Source: JARYGU01 sp033795365 | Lineage (GTDB): Bacteria > Pseudomonadota > Alphaproteobacteria > Rhizobiales > Rhizobiaceae | Direction of reading: 5' to 3' | Assembly (NCBI GenBank): GCA_033795365.1 | Contig: JARYGU010000008.1 | Span: 124,001 to 188,000 of the forward strand | Length of the DNA: 64,000 nt | Shown here: positions 52,851 through 62,074 of the stretch, piece after piece | Position numbering within the stretch: the stretch's first letter is position 1 | Layout of the letters: the number at the start of each line of letters is the position of its first letter | The notes under the pieces: model-generated | What the model saw: only the letters and a program-made list of their open reading frames with translations | Databases searched by the model: none | What the model was told of the DNA's origin: nothing | Position numbers and translations under genes: made by a program

Positions 52851-54209
52851 ATGATCCATGAAGAACCGGCAGCCGGCAGCGAGCCCGCCAACGCGCCGCC
52901 CCGCATCGAAATCCTGCTCGTCGGCATGAACGGCGACCTGCGCGGCAAGCAGATACCGCTCGAAGGCGAGAAGAAGGTCTGGGACGGCTCCGTGCGCCTG
53001 CCCTCCTCCACCCAGTCGCTCGACATCTGGGGCGACGACAACGACGACATCACCGGGCTTTCGCTCTCCGTCGGCGATCCGGACGGGGTCTGCGTTCCCG
53101 ACAGGCGCTCGCTCGCTCCCATGCCCTGGGCTCCGCCCGGATCGAAGCAGGTGCTCGCGACCATGCACGAGATGGACGGCACGCCGAGCTTCATGGATCC
53201 CCGCGCAATCCTCGCCGGCCTGCTCAAGCGTTTCGACGAGCGCGGGCTGAAGCCGGTGGTGGCGACGGAGCTAGAATTCTACGTCGTGCAGGACGACTGG
53301 CGCGAGACGGGAAGGCCCCGCCCGCCCGAGCGGCTGATGTACCGCGACCAGCCAAACGGCTTCCAGCTCTACGACATGAGCGCCGTCAATGCGCTCGACG
53401 GATATCTCCAGACCGTGCGCGCTTGGGCGAAGGCCCAGGACCTGCCGGCGGACGCGACGACGGCGGAGTTCGGCCCCGGCCAGTTCGAGATCAATCTCCT
53501 GCACCGGCCGGACGCGCTGGCGGCGGCGGACGACTGCATCTACCTGAAGCGCATCGCCGAGCAGGCGGCGCGCCGGCACGGCCTCAAATCCACCTGCATG
53601 GCCAAGCCCTATGCCGAACATGCGGGCTCGGGGCTGCATGTGCATGCGAGCATCGTGGACAGGGACGGCAACAATATCCTGGACGCGAGAGGCGGCGATC
53701 CGGCGAAGCTGAAATCAGTGACCGCCGGCATGCTGAACACGATGCGCGACGCGCAGCTCGTCTTCGCGCCCTTCGCCAATTCCTACCGGCGCTTCCAGCC
53801 GGGCTCGTTTGCGCCCGTCGACCTTACCTGGGGCTTCGGCCATCGCGGCACCGCGATCCGCATCCCGGACAAGGACGGCCCCGCGGCCCGCGTCGAGCAC
53901 CGCGTCGCCGGAGCGGACGTCAATCCTTACCTGCTGCTGACGGCGATCCTCGGCGGCATTCTCAAAGGGCTGGACGAGGAGCTCGATCCCGGCCCGGCGA
54001 CCGAGCCCGGCGGCGAGCCGGTCGAAGCCAAACGGCTGACCCACGACTTCCTGACGGCGGTCGAGGAATTTTCCGCCTCGCCTTTCATCGCCGATGTCTT
54101 CGGGCCGCGTTACCAGAAGCTCTACGGCGACACCAAGCGCAAGGAGGCGATCACCTACCTGCGCACCGTTTCGGACTTCGACTACCAGACCTATCTGCCG
54201 CGGATTTAG
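52851..54209 (+). CDS. Glutamine-synthetase-family ligase, PuuA/SpuI-like
   Basis: 452 residues from ATG 52851. GS-type motifs: VATELEFYVVQD, TTAEFGPGQFEINL, GSGLHVHASI and RVEHRVAGADVNPYLLLTA. The length and divergence from GlnA favour the gamma-glutamyl-polyamine synthetase group (PuuA, SpuI), which ATP-dependently ligates glutamate to an amine. The divergent SpuC-like aminotransferase fits this. The SD is weak. Confidence 0.82.
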   Translation: MIHEEPAAGSEPANAPPRIEILLVGMNGDLRGKQIPLEGEKKVWDGSVRLPSSTQSLDIWGDDNDDITGLSLSVGDPDGVCVPDRRSLAPMPWAPPGSKQVLATMHEMDGTPSFMDPRAILAGLLKRFDERGLKPVVATELEFYVVQDDWRETGRPRPPERLMYRDQPNGFQLYDMSAVNALDGYLQTVRAWAKAQDLPADATTAEFGPGQFEINLLHRPDALAAADDCIYLKRIAEQAARRHGLKSTCMAKPYAEHAGSGLHVHASIVDRDGNNILDARGGDPAKLKSVTAGMLNTMRDAQLVFAPFANSYRRFQPGSFAPVDLTWGFGHRGTAIRIPDKDGPAARVEHRVAGADVNPYLLLTAILGGILKGLDEELDPGPATEPGGEPVEAKRLTHDFLTAVEEFSASPFIADVFGPRYQKLYGDTKRKEAITYLRTVSDFDYQTYLPRI

Positions 54210-54210
54210 A

Positions 54211-54300
54211 GCAATTCCAGGAAAAGTGGGGATCGGTTTTCCGTCCGGAATTGCGTCAAAATAAATAGACAGAGCATTTCCGTGACTAACGGAAATGCTC
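54211..54300. terminator. Two hairpins between convergent genes (rhizobial palindromic repeat)
   Basis: Hairpin 1 (54211-54254) pairs GCAATTCC with GGAATTGC and GGAAAA with TTTTCC. Hairpin 2 (54272-54300) pairs GAGCATTTCCGT with ACGGAAATGCTC around a five-base loop. The pattern resembles a palindrome commonly repeated in rhizobial intergenic DNA. Lying between convergent stops, it may serve as a shared transcription end. Confidence 0.6.
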
Positions 54301-54305
54301 CAGGA

Positions 54306-55238
54306 TCAGGCGGCCGCGGGCTCCGCCCGAGCCTGGTCGGCGACCTTCGGCATGATGACCTTGAGCTCGCCGGGGTGGAGGCGGATCGCGACGTCGCGGC
54401 CCATCGGCAGGAGCTCGCCGTCGATGACGCAGTTGATCGCCCTGTCGATTTTCGGGAAACGGAGATCGACGGCGCTGCCGGTCATCTCGGTCACGTCCGC
54501 GTTCTCGCGCAACTTGCCGCGCAGGATGTCGTAGGCGAGCTTCGCCACGCCGGCGGGCTTCAGCGGCTGGGTCGTGTAGAAGCCGAGATGCCCGCCCGTC
54601 ACGTCGTCCGCATAGAGCAGCGCCACATCGCCGAAGCGGTTGTTCGAGACGTTGATCGCCGAAACCTTCCTGTACTCCCGCATGCCGTCCACGTCGAACT
54701 CGACCTCGAATTCCGGCGGATCGAAGATGACGCCGATCGCCGCCCGCACATTGGCGCGCATCTTTCCCAGCCGCGAGCGATAGGTCATGCTGTTGCGCAG
54801 CCGCACCATGCGGGCATGAAGCCCGGCGGAGAACTGATGCACGAAAGCACGGCCGTTGGCGCTTCCGATATCGGCCTCGGCGACATCCCCTTCGGCAAGC
54901 GCATCCAGCGCCTGCCAGATGTCGAGCGGTATCTTCAATGTGCGGGCGAAGAGGTTCATGGTGCCGGCCGGCACGATGCCGAGCGGCATGCCGCTCTTCC
55001 AGGCAAAGCCTGCGGCTGCGGAAATCGTGCCGTCGCCGCCGCCTGCAAGCATGGCGTCGAGATCATTCCTGCCCGCGCATCGCTGAAGGGCGCTCTCGAC
55101 ATCGCTGCCTTCGACGATGTCGCAGTCGAGATGATGGCCGGCTTGCGCAAAGACAGCCTCGGCGTGGCGGGCATAAGCCTCCATATCGGTGGTTCGGAAA
55201 GTCCCGCCGTCCTTGTTGAAAATCGCCTGGATTCTCAT
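54306..55238 (-). CDS. Diacylglycerol-kinase-family (DAGK catalytic) protein
   Basis: 310 residues from ATG 55238 (MRIQAIFNKDGGTF), GGAG upstream. The nucleotide-binding motif AGGGDGTISAAAG and GIVPAGTMNLFARTLKIP are characteristic. Cytoplasmic lipid-kinase fold, like YegS/DgkB. Candidate substrates are diacylglycerol or phosphatidylglycerol; not decidable. Confidence 0.9.
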   Translation of the reverse strand: MRIQAIFNKDGGTFRTTDMEAYARHAEAVFAQAGHHLDCDIVEGSDVESALQRCAGRNDLDAMLAGGGDGTISAAAGFAWKSGMPLGIVPAGTMNLFARTLKIPLDIWQALDALAEGDVAEADIGSANGRAFVHQFSAGLHARMVRLRNSMTYRSRLGKMRANVRAAIGVIFDPPEFEVEFDVDGMREYRKVSAINVSNNRFGDVALLYADDVTGGHLGFYTTQPLKPAGVAKLAYDILRGKLRENADVTEMTGSAVDLRFPKIDRAINCVIDGELLPMGRDVAIRLHPGELKVIMPKVADQARAEPAAA

Positions 55239-55564
55239 TTGCCGTTCTCCAAGGGCCGTGCCCGGTACAGCATCTCCATGCTGTTTCAGATTAGATAGTC
55301 GCGAAAGCGGCAAAAAACAGTCGCAACGCCGGTTGGGTGCGCGCCTGCGAAGAAATTCTTTCGCAGCGCAAAATTAGACATGCGCTTTCGGCGGCGCTCT
55401 GATATAAATCGCCACGGTCGCCGGTTCGTTCCGTCGGCTGTTCCTTTCTATCTTTCCGCCAGGCCGTCCGGCCGGAATGTCCCGCATCTCAGCCAGGAGG
55501 AGTGGCTGTCCTGCCTGCGTCCGCCCAGGTCGCCCGAGCGATTCCAATTGCGCAGAGCTGATCC
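55239..55564. other. 326-bp divergent region, DAGK / MFS
   Basis: No credible coding frame. It must contain the promoters of both genes; no recognisable operator. Confidence 0.45.
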
Positions 55565-56812
55565 GTGTCCGAAATGACGTTTGCAAACCCGCCTGCCCTC
55601 TCCTCCGGGCAGCCCGCCCTCTCTCCTCTCAGCGTTTCGCTGATCATCCTTGCGCTCGCGGTCGGAAGCTTCGGCATCGGCACCGGCGAGTTCGCCATCA
55701 TGGGGCTCCTGCCGGACGTCGCGAAGTCCTTCGGCGTCACCACGGCGCAAGCCGGGCACGTCATCAGCGCCTATGCGCTGGGCGTCGTCGTCGGAGCGCC
55801 GGTGCTTGCGGTCTTCGGCGCCCGTTTTCGCCGCCGCGACCTGCTTCTCGGGCTGATGGCCGTCTTTGCCGCCGGCAATATCGCCAGCGCCATAGCGCCG
55901 ACCTTCGAGAGCTTCATTCTGATGCGGTTCCTGACCGGGCTGCCGCACGGCGCCTATTTCGGCGTCGCAGCCCTCGTCGCCGCCTCGATGGTGCCGATGA
56001 ACCGGCGCACGCAGGCGGTCGGCAAGGTGATGCTCGGCCTCACGCTCGCGACCCTCATCGGCACGCCGCTTGCCGCCTTCTTCGGGCAGTTGCTCGACTG
56101 GCAGTACATGTTCGCCGCCGTCGGCGTCACCGGCATCCTGACCGTCTTGCTCATCGGCGTCTTCCTGCCGCGCGACAGGGCGCAGGCAGGCGGCAATGCG
56201 CTGACCGAGCTCGGCGCGCTCAGGCGCAAGCAGGTGTGGCTGACGCTCGGCATCGCTGCAACCGGCTTCTGCGGCATGTTCGCGGTCTTCAGCTACATCT
56301 CGCCGATTGTCACCGAGGTCGCAGGCCTGCCGGTTTCGATGGTGCCGGTCGCCATGGCGGTGTTCGGCGCCGGGATGATCGTTGGCAACATCTTCGGCGC
56401 GAAGCTTGCCGACATATCGCTGATGCGCACGATCGGCTGGTCGCTGTTCGCCTATTTCGTGGTTCTCGTCGCGCTTTCGCTGACGGCGCATATTCCGGCG
56501 ATGCTACTCCTCTGCTGCTTTCTCATCGGCTGCAGCTTCGTCGTCGGCCCGGCACTGCAGACGCGCCTGATGGACGTTGCCGGCAATGCCCAGACGCTTG
56601 CCGCAGCGCTCAACCATTCGGCCTTCAACGTCGCCAACGCGCTCGGCGCCTTCCTCGGCGGGCTCGCCATCAGCCATGGCTACGGCTACGGCTCGATGGG
56701 TTTCGTCGGCGCTATCATGGCGGTGGGCGGCATCGCGGTCTTCACGGTTTCGCTTACCCTGCAACGCATCGACGACCGGGCCGGCCTCGCACCGGGCTGT
56801 CCTGCGGAATAG
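55565..56812 (+). CDS. MFS transporter, DHA1/AraJ-like
   Basis: 415 residues from GTG 55565 (an ATG at 55574 is also possible). Twelve membrane helices. ALGVVVGAPVLAVFGARFRRRDLLLG is the MFS motif A region, and LTGLPHGAYFGVAALVAASMVP and FNVANALGAFLGGLAI are typical of the AraJ/YdhP DHA1 drug or sugar-efflux group. The substrate is unknown. Confidence 0.88.
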   Translation: MSEMTFANPPALSSGQPALSPLSVSLIILALAVGSFGIGTGEFAIMGLLPDVAKSFGVTTAQAGHVISAYALGVVVGAPVLAVFGARFRRRDLLLGLMAVFAAGNIASAIAPTFESFILMRFLTGLPHGAYFGVAALVAASMVPMNRRTQAVGKVMLGLTLATLIGTPLAAFFGQLLDWQYMFAAVGVTGILTVLLIGVFLPRDRAQAGGNALTELGALRRKQVWLTLGIAATGFCGMFAVFSYISPIVTEVAGLPVSMVPVAMAVFGAGMIVGNIFGAKLADISLMRTIGWSLFAYFVVLVALSLTAHIPAMLLLCCFLIGCSFVVGPALQTRLMDVAGNAQTLAAALNHSAFNVANALGAFLGGLAISHGYGYGSMGFVGAIMAVGGIAVFTVSLTLQRIDDRAGLAPGCPAE

Positions 56813-56814
56813 CG

Positions 56815-57207
56815 CTACGCTGCGGCGTTCGTCGCGTCTTCCTCGAACGGCCGGATGACATTCCGGCCGTTTTCGCAGATCACGTTCTCCTTGCCCCATT
56901 CGGCGAGCGCCAGGATGATCGGCTCGAGGCTGCGGCCTGCGGCCGTCAGGTCGTATTCGACGCGCGGCGGCACCACCGGATAGACGGTACGCGCGATGAT
57001 GCCCGCCTCCTCCAGCTCGCGAAGCTGCTTCGTCAGCATGCGCTGCGTGACGCTCGGCAGTTTCCGCCGCAACTCGTTGAAGCGCAGCGTGCCCTCCAGA
57101 AGATGATAGAGGATGACGCCCTTCCATTTGCCGTCGAGAAAGGAAAGCGTCGATTCGACCGGGCAGCCGGGGAAATTGCTGGTGAGCTTGGCACGGGGGC
57201 GCGACAT
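56815..57207 (-). CDS. HxlR-family redox-type regulator
   Basis: 130 residues from ATG 57207. Winged HTH with NFPGCPVESTLSFLDGKWK, including Cys15, the residue used as redox or electrophile sensor in several HxlR proteins (YodB, HypR, QorR). LRFNELRRKLPSVTQRMLTKQLRELE is the recognition region. It is divergent from the zinc-ADH-family gene at 57308, the likely target. Confidence 0.9.
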   Translation of the reverse strand: MSRPRAKLTSNFPGCPVESTLSFLDGKWKGVILYHLLEGTLRFNELRRKLPSVTQRMLTKQLRELEEAGIIARTVYPVVPPRVEYDLTAAGRSLEPIILALAEWGKENVICENGRNVIRPFEEDATNAAA

Positions 57208-57307
57208 GACGGTATCCTTTTGTGCACTATATACATAAATTGTGCATTCTTGCGCATCCCGACGATAATCCGCATCTAGCTCCCGTACAACCCGAAAGGA
57301 GCACACC

Positions 57308-58321
57308 ATGCGCGCAGTCGCCTACAAGCTTCCCCAACCCATCGCGGCGGAAACGTCGCTCGTCGATGTCGATCTGCCGGTTCCGGAGCCGAAGGGACAC
57401 GATCTCCTGGTCGAGATCAGGGCGGTTTCGGTCAATCCGGTCGATACCAAGGTCCGTGCGAACGTCGCTCCCGATTCCGATCAGCTCAAGGTGCTCGGCT
57501 GGGACGCCGCCGGCGTCGTCAAGCTGGTCGGCGAGGAAGTCACGCTGTTCAAGCCCGGCGACGAGGTGTTCTACGCCGGCGTCATCAACCGGCCGGGCAC
57601 CAATGCCGAGTTCCATCTGGTCGACGAGCGCATCGTCGGGCGAAAGCCGGAAACGCTGGATTTCGCCGCTGCCGCCGCCCTGCCGCTGACGGCGATCACC
57701 GCCTGGGAGGCGCTGTTCGACCGGCTGCGGGTCAACGACGCCGTTCCCGGCGCGGCCAATGCCATCCTCATCATCGGCGGCGCCGGAGGCGTCAGCTCCA
57801 TCGCCATCCAGCTCGCCAGGACGCTGACCGACCTCACCGTGATCGCCACCGCGTCGCGGCCGGAATCGGCCGATTGGGTGCGCGGCCTCGGCGCCCACCA
57901 CGTCGTCAACCACTCCGAACCGCTTGCCCCGCAAGTCGCGGCGCTCGGTATCGGCGCCCCCGCCTTCGTGTTTTCGACCACCAATACGGACAGCCACCTG
58001 TCTTCGATCGTCGAGCTCATCGCACCGCAGGGCCGCTTCGCGCTGATCGACGATCCGAAGGTGCTCGACATCATGCCGTTCAAGCGCAAGGCGATCTCGG
58101 TTCACTGGGAGCTGATGTTCACCCGGCCCCTCTTCGCCACGCCCGACATGATCGAGCAGCACAAGCTCCTGAACGAGATTTCCCGTCTCGTGGACGAAGG
58201 AACGATCCGCACAACGCTCGCCGAAACGATCGGTCCGATCAACGCCGCCAATCTCAAGAAGGCGCATGCGATGGTCGAAAGCGGACGAACCAAGGGAAAG
58301 CTGGTTCTGGAAGGCTTCTGA
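57308..58321 (+). CDS. Zinc-binding-ADH-family NADPH quinone-reductase-like oxidoreductase
   Basis: 337 residues, preceded by AAAGGAG. MDR superfamily: SVNPVDTKVRANV, VLGWDAAGVV, ALPLTAITAWEAL and nucleotide motif IIGGAGGVSSIAIQLAR. It lacks the Cys/His set of catalytic zinc enzymes, so it is likely a zinc-free quinone or enone reductase. Divergent HxlR regulation suggests response to electrophiles. Confidence 0.87.
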   Translation: MRAVAYKLPQPIAAETSLVDVDLPVPEPKGHDLLVEIRAVSVNPVDTKVRANVAPDSDQLKVLGWDAAGVVKLVGEEVTLFKPGDEVFYAGVINRPGTNAEFHLVDERIVGRKPETLDFAAAAALPLTAITAWEALFDRLRVNDAVPGAANAILIIGGAGGVSSIAIQLARTLTDLTVIATASRPESADWVRGLGAHHVVNHSEPLAPQVAALGIGAPAFVFSTTNTDSHLSSIVELIAPQGRFALIDDPKVLDIMPFKRKAISVHWELMFTRPLFATPDMIEQHKLLNEISRLVDEGTIRTTLAETIGPINAANLKKAHAMVESGRTKGKLVLEGF

Positions 58322-58443
58322 TATCCGGCGTCCGGAGCTTTGCCAGCGTCGAATCGACGCGCGGCGGCGCGACGTCTAGCTTCGCGCAACCGGGACCTGC
58401 GAGAAACCGGGGCGCATACAACCTCGGTTTCCCGGAGCCTCTC

Positions 58444-58854
58444 ATGTCATCCTTCATCGAAGCCATCCTTTCTTCCCGCTGGTTCGGAACTTTCGCCCGG
58501 ATCGTGCTGACCTTCATGTTCTGGGCGAGCGGCCTTGCCAAGCTGATCGACTTCAACGGCGGCGTCGCCGAAATGGCGCATTTCGGGCTCGAGCCGGCGC
58601 CGGTCTTCAACATCATCACGATCATCACACAGCTCGGCGCCTCGGCGCTCATCATCGCCAATCGCTGGACCTGGATCGGCGCCGGCGCGCTCGCAGTCTT
58701 CACCGCGCTGACCATTCCGATCTCGCACGCCTTCTGGACCATGGAGGAACCGATCAGGACGATCGAATTCTACGTCGTCATGGAGCACATCACCGTCATC
58801 GGCGCGCTCATGGTTGTCGCGTGGAAAACGGCGCCCGCCAGGGCTTCCGCCTGA
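58444..58854 (+). CDS. DoxX-family membrane protein
   Basis: 136 residues with four membrane helices. FARIVLTFMFWASGLAKLIDF is the DoxX opening, with ITQLGASALIIANRWTWIGAGALA and FYVVMEHITVIGALMVV following. Function in quinone or redox chemistry is suggested for the family only. It lies 122 bp after the oxidoreductase and may be co-regulated. Confidence 0.85.
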   Translation: MSSFIEAILSSRWFGTFARIVLTFMFWASGLAKLIDFNGGVAEMAHFGLEPAPVFNIITIITQLGASALIIANRWTWIGAGALAVFTALTIPISHAFWTMEEPIRTIEFYVVMEHITVIGALMVVAWKTAPARASA

Positions 58855-58900
58855 CGCTCTTCCGAGGCCTGATCGAACGGATAAGCCGCGCATGAACGGC

Positions 58901-58930
58901 AAACGCCCGCAACCGGAGTTGCGGGCGTTT
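58901..58930. terminator. Bidirectional terminator between DoxX and permease genes
   Basis: A thirteen-base perfect stem AAACGCCCGCAAC/GTTGCGGGCGTTT with loop CGGA, followed by TTC on the plus strand and preceded by a run giving TTTGCC on the other. It lies between convergent stops. Confidence 0.85.
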
Positions 58931-58961
58931 TCATGCGGGAAAGACGGAAGCCGCGGGGCGC

Positions 58962-59849
58962 TTATCCGTGAATGACCTCGCGGTGGCGCTGCAGGCGCTT
59001 GCCGTAGGCCTGGCTGACGCGGTCGAAGATGATGGCGATGCCGACGATGGCGAGGCCGTTGAAGATGCCGAGCGTGAAATACTGGTTGGCGATCGCCTTC
59101 AGCACCGGCTGGCCGAGGCCCTGCACGCCGATCATCGAGGCGATGACCACCATGGCGAGCGCCATCATGATCGTCTGGTTGATGCCCGCCATGATGGTGG
59201 GCAGCGCCAGCGGCATCTGCACGTTCTTCAGCTTCTGCCAGCTTGACGAGCCGAAGGCGTCGGCGGCTTCCAGCACGTCCTTGTCGACCAGCCGGATGCC
59301 GAGATTGGTAAGCCTTATCATCGGCGGGATCGCATAGATGACGACGGCGATCAGCCCCGGCACCTTGCCGATGCCGAGCAGCATGACGACCGGAATAAGA
59401 TAGACGAAACTCGGCATCGTCTGCATGACGTCGAGGATCGGATTGATGGCGTTCTGCAGCCGGTCGGAGCGCGACATGGCGATGCCGATGGGAATGCCGA
59501 CCGCGATCGACAGGACAGTACAGACGAAGATCATCGAGATCGTCTTCATCGTGTCGTCCCACATGTCGAAATAGCCGATGAGCAGGAGCGTGACGACGCT
59601 GCCGGCAACGATCTTCCAGTTGCGGCTGGCGAACCAGGCGATGAGCGCGATCAGGATCAGGATGATCGGCCACGGCGTGCGCGTCATGAAACGCTCGGAG
59701 TGGATGAGGAAGAACTGCAGCGGCTGGAAGAAATCCTCGATCGAGCCGCCGTAGGCCCGCGTGAAAGCCCTGAAGCCCTCGTCGATCGCCTTCTTCAGAT
59801 CGCGCAGCATTCCGCTATCCATATGCGGAAACCGTGTTAGCCATTCCAT
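58962..59849 (-). CDS. Betaine/choline-type ABC transporter permease (ProW/ChoW-like)
   Basis: 295 residues from ATG 59849, preceded by AGGGGAA. Permease of the QAT family: LTFPHMD-type start, MQTMPSFVYLIPVVMLLGIGKVPGLIAVVIYAIPP, and the EAA-type loop EAADAFGSSSWQKLKNVQMPLALPTIMAG. It is 105 bp downstream of the binding protein and is followed by a terminator; no ATPase gene lies in the operon. Confidence 0.9.
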   Translation of the reverse strand: MEWLTRFPHMDSGMLRDLKKAIDEGFRAFTRAYGGSIEDFFQPLQFFLIHSERFMTRTPWPIILILIALIAWFASRNWKIVAGSVVTLLLIGYFDMWDDTMKTISMIFVCTVLSIAVGIPIGIAMSRSDRLQNAINPILDVMQTMPSFVYLIPVVMLLGIGKVPGLIAVVIYAIPPMIRLTNLGIRLVDKDVLEAADAFGSSSWQKLKNVQMPLALPTIMAGINQTIMMALAMVVIASMIGVQGLGQPVLKAIANQYFTLGIFNGLAIVGIAIIFDRVSQAYGKRLQRHREVIHG

Positions 59850-59905
59850 TGCGTTCCCCTTTTCTTTTAACTGCCCCTCGAACCGGGGCGGACGGCACAA
59901 AACCA

Positions 59906-59937
59906 AATGGCGGCACGAACCGAGCCGCGCCGCCATT
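59906..59937 (-). promoter_or_regulatory. Intercistronic hairpin between binding protein and permease
   Basis: A nine-base stem AATGGCGGC/GCCGCCATT in the 105-bp spacer. Such hairpins often protect the upstream mRNA from 3' decay and give higher binding-protein levels than permease levels. Confidence 0.6.
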
Positions 59938-59954
59938 CTTCGGTTGCTGCCGGA

Positions 59955-60953
59955 TCAGAGCGCGGCTTTGATCTTCTCTGCGGCTTCCGGGGAAACCCAC
60001 TTGATCCACAGGTCTTCGTTTTCCTCGAGGAAGTGTTGCGCGCCGTCGTCGCCGCTCGCCTGGTTGTCGGTCATCCAGGCCATCAGCTTGTTGACGGTAT
60101 CGTTGCTCCAGGAGCGCTTGTTGAGATAGTCCATGACCTCGGCACCGGCGCGCTCGGCGAAGGGCTTGGTGACGAGCGTCTGGACCGTGTCCTTCGGCCA
60201 GTCGTTCGGCTTCGGATCGGGGCAATCGGCAACCGTGTTGCAGCGCTTCCATTCGGCGGCGTCGTAGGGGACGCCGTGTTCCAGCTTCACCATCTCGTAT
60301 TTGCCGAGAAGCGCGGTCGGAGCCCAGTAGTAGCCGGCCCAGCCCTGCTTCTGCTCGTAGGCCTTGGCGATGGAGCCGTCGAGACCGGCCGCCGAGCCGG
60401 TGTCTACCAGCGTGAAGTTCGCCTTTTCGGCCTCATAGGCCCTGTAGAGCTGCGTCGTGGCGAGCGTGCCGCCCCAGCCCTGCGGACCGTTGTGGATCGC
60501 GCCCTTGCTGGAATCCTCCGGATCGGGGAAGAGCTCGGGATGCTTCAGAACGTCCTGGATGGTTTTGATCTCGGGATTGGCGTCGGCGATGTATTTGGGG
60601 ATCCACCAGCCCTGCACCGCACCGTCGGAGAGCGCCACAGCCGCACCGACGAGCTTGCCTTCCTCCAGGCCGCGGGTGACCACGTCCGGCAGCAGGTCGA
60701 CCCAGCCTTCCGGCGCAAGGTCGGGCTGGCCCTTTTCGACCATCGAGGTGATGGTCGGCACGGTGTCGCCGACGATGATTTCGGCGTTGCAGCCATAGCC
60801 TTCGTTCAGGATGAACTTGTCGAGGCTCGCCAGAACCTCGGCGCTCTGCCAGTTCATGCTGGCGATCGTGACGTCGCCGCACTCCGCAGACGCTGCAGAG
60901 CCCATGGCGAAAAAGCCGACGGCCAGACATGTCGATGCAAGAAGATGTTTCAT
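59955..60953 (-). CDS. Glycine-betaine/choline-type ABC substrate-binding protein (ProX-like)
   Basis: 332 residues from ATG 60953 (MKHLLASTCLAVGFFAMG, a Sec signal peptide ending SAASAE). The ProX/OpuAC landmarks are GDTVPTITSMVEKGQPDLAPEGW and KQGWAGYYWAPTALLGKY, with the Trp-rich segments expected of the betaine-binding aromatic box. Substrate could be glycine betaine, proline betaine or choline. Confidence 0.9.
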   Translation of the reverse strand: MKHLLASTCLAVGFFAMGSAASAECGDVTIASMNWQSAEVLASLDKFILNEGYGCNAEIIVGDTVPTITSMVEKGQPDLAPEGWVDLLPDVVTRGLEEGKLVGAAVALSDGAVQGWWIPKYIADANPEIKTIQDVLKHPELFPDPEDSSKGAIHNGPQGWGGTLATTQLYRAYEAEKANFTLVDTGSAAGLDGSIAKAYEQKQGWAGYYWAPTALLGKYEMVKLEHGVPYDAAEWKRCNTVADCPDPKPNDWPKDTVQTLVTKPFAERAGAEVMDYLNKRSWSNDTVNKLMAWMTDNQASGDDGAQHFLEENEDLWIKWVSPEAAEKIKAAL

Positions 60954-61294
60954 GTACGTTCCCTTTTGACCCGGCGGTGTTATTGCGCCCACATTATCCC
61001 GGCCGCACCGCCGCAGCCGGCCCTGTGATCGTTGGTGGATCGTATCATAACAGCCCGTTCCGGTCCGTCATCTCCCGCGATGCCACTTTGTCGAGTTTTG
61101 CAGGTGCGGGTTCGAATGCCGCTCCGATTGCGTCCGCAATTGCTCTCGTTGCGTCATCGGCACATCAATCCGCGGCCAGGGTCAAAACTCCAGTCGTGCA
61201 GGCGCCGTCACGCCGGCCGGAACCGCCAATGTCATGGTACAATTCAGGATTTCAAAGATTGCGAAAGGCGTGGAAGGCGCGGATGCCGCCCGCG
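60954..61294. other. 341-bp intergenic region upstream of the binding-protein gene
   Basis: Open frames here lack codon bias or any family match. It must hold the binding-protein operon promoter; nothing further is visible. Confidence 0.45.
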
Positions 61295-61912
61295 TCAGGC
61301 TGCCTGTATCACGACGACGCGATCGCCGACCTTGACCCGGTCGTAGAGATCGATGACATCGTGATTGAGCATGCGGATGCAGCCGCTCGACATCGCGTGG
61401 CCGATCGATTGCGGCTGGTTGGTGCCGTGGATGCGGAACATCGTATCGTTGCCGCCGCGATAGAGATAGATCGCCCGGGCGCCGAGGGGGTTGTTGAGGC
61501 CGCCTTCCAGACCGCCGGCATAGCGCCGGTTGCGCGGATCGCGGCGGATCATGTTCTGGGTCGGCGTCCAGCTCGGCCATTCGGCCTTGCGCCCGATATA
61601 GGCGCTGCCTGCAAGCGCCAGCCCGGCGCGGCCGACGCCCACGCCGTAACGCATCGCACGCCCCTCGCCCAGCACGTAGAAAAGACGGCGGGCGGGCGTA
61701 TCGACAACGACCGTTCCGGGCGCATAATCCGTCTCGTAGGCGACTTCCTGGCGGCGCAGCTCCGGTTTGATCTTTTCCAGCGGAATGGCTGCAAGCGGGA
61801 ATTTCTCGTCGGGCTGGGCGGCATAATTGAGCCGGTGATTGGGGCCGCTCGTCGCGCAGCCGGCAAGCATCGCAGTCATGCCCAAAAGCAGGCCACGGCG
61901 GGAAATCGTCAT
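61295..61912 (-). CDS. L,D-transpeptidase (YkuD) lipoprotein
   Basis: 205 residues from ATG 61912, preceded by AAGGA. The leader ISRRGLLLGMTAMLAGC carries a twin-arginine pair and a lipobox with Cys19, so the protein is probably a lipidated envelope protein. The catalytic motif HGTNQPQSIGHAMSSGCIRM provides His and Cys of the YkuD fold. It makes 3-3 peptidoglycan cross-links or attaches proteins to peptidoglycan. Monocistronic. Confidence 0.92.
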   Translation of the reverse strand: MTISRRGLLLGMTAMLAGCATSGPNHRLNYAAQPDEKFPLAAIPLEKIKPELRRQEVAYETDYAPGTVVVDTPARRLFYVLGEGRAMRYGVGVGRAGLALAGSAYIGRKAEWPSWTPTQNMIRRDPRNRRYAGGLEGGLNNPLGARAIYLYRGGNDTMFRIHGTNQPQSIGHAMSSGCIRMLNHDVIDLYDRVKVGDRVVVIQAA

Positions 61913-62074
61913 GAAAATATGTCCTTGATCCGGTCGCTTAATGACAGGCAAATTAAGGAAATTATGGTTAATGCCCGGTAAACGCGACGTGACGGGAAGA
62001 TGGCTGTTCGCGGTGAGGCTTCGCGCTATTATCCCGGCTGGTAAAACGCTGAAGACCACCTGAGGAACATACGC

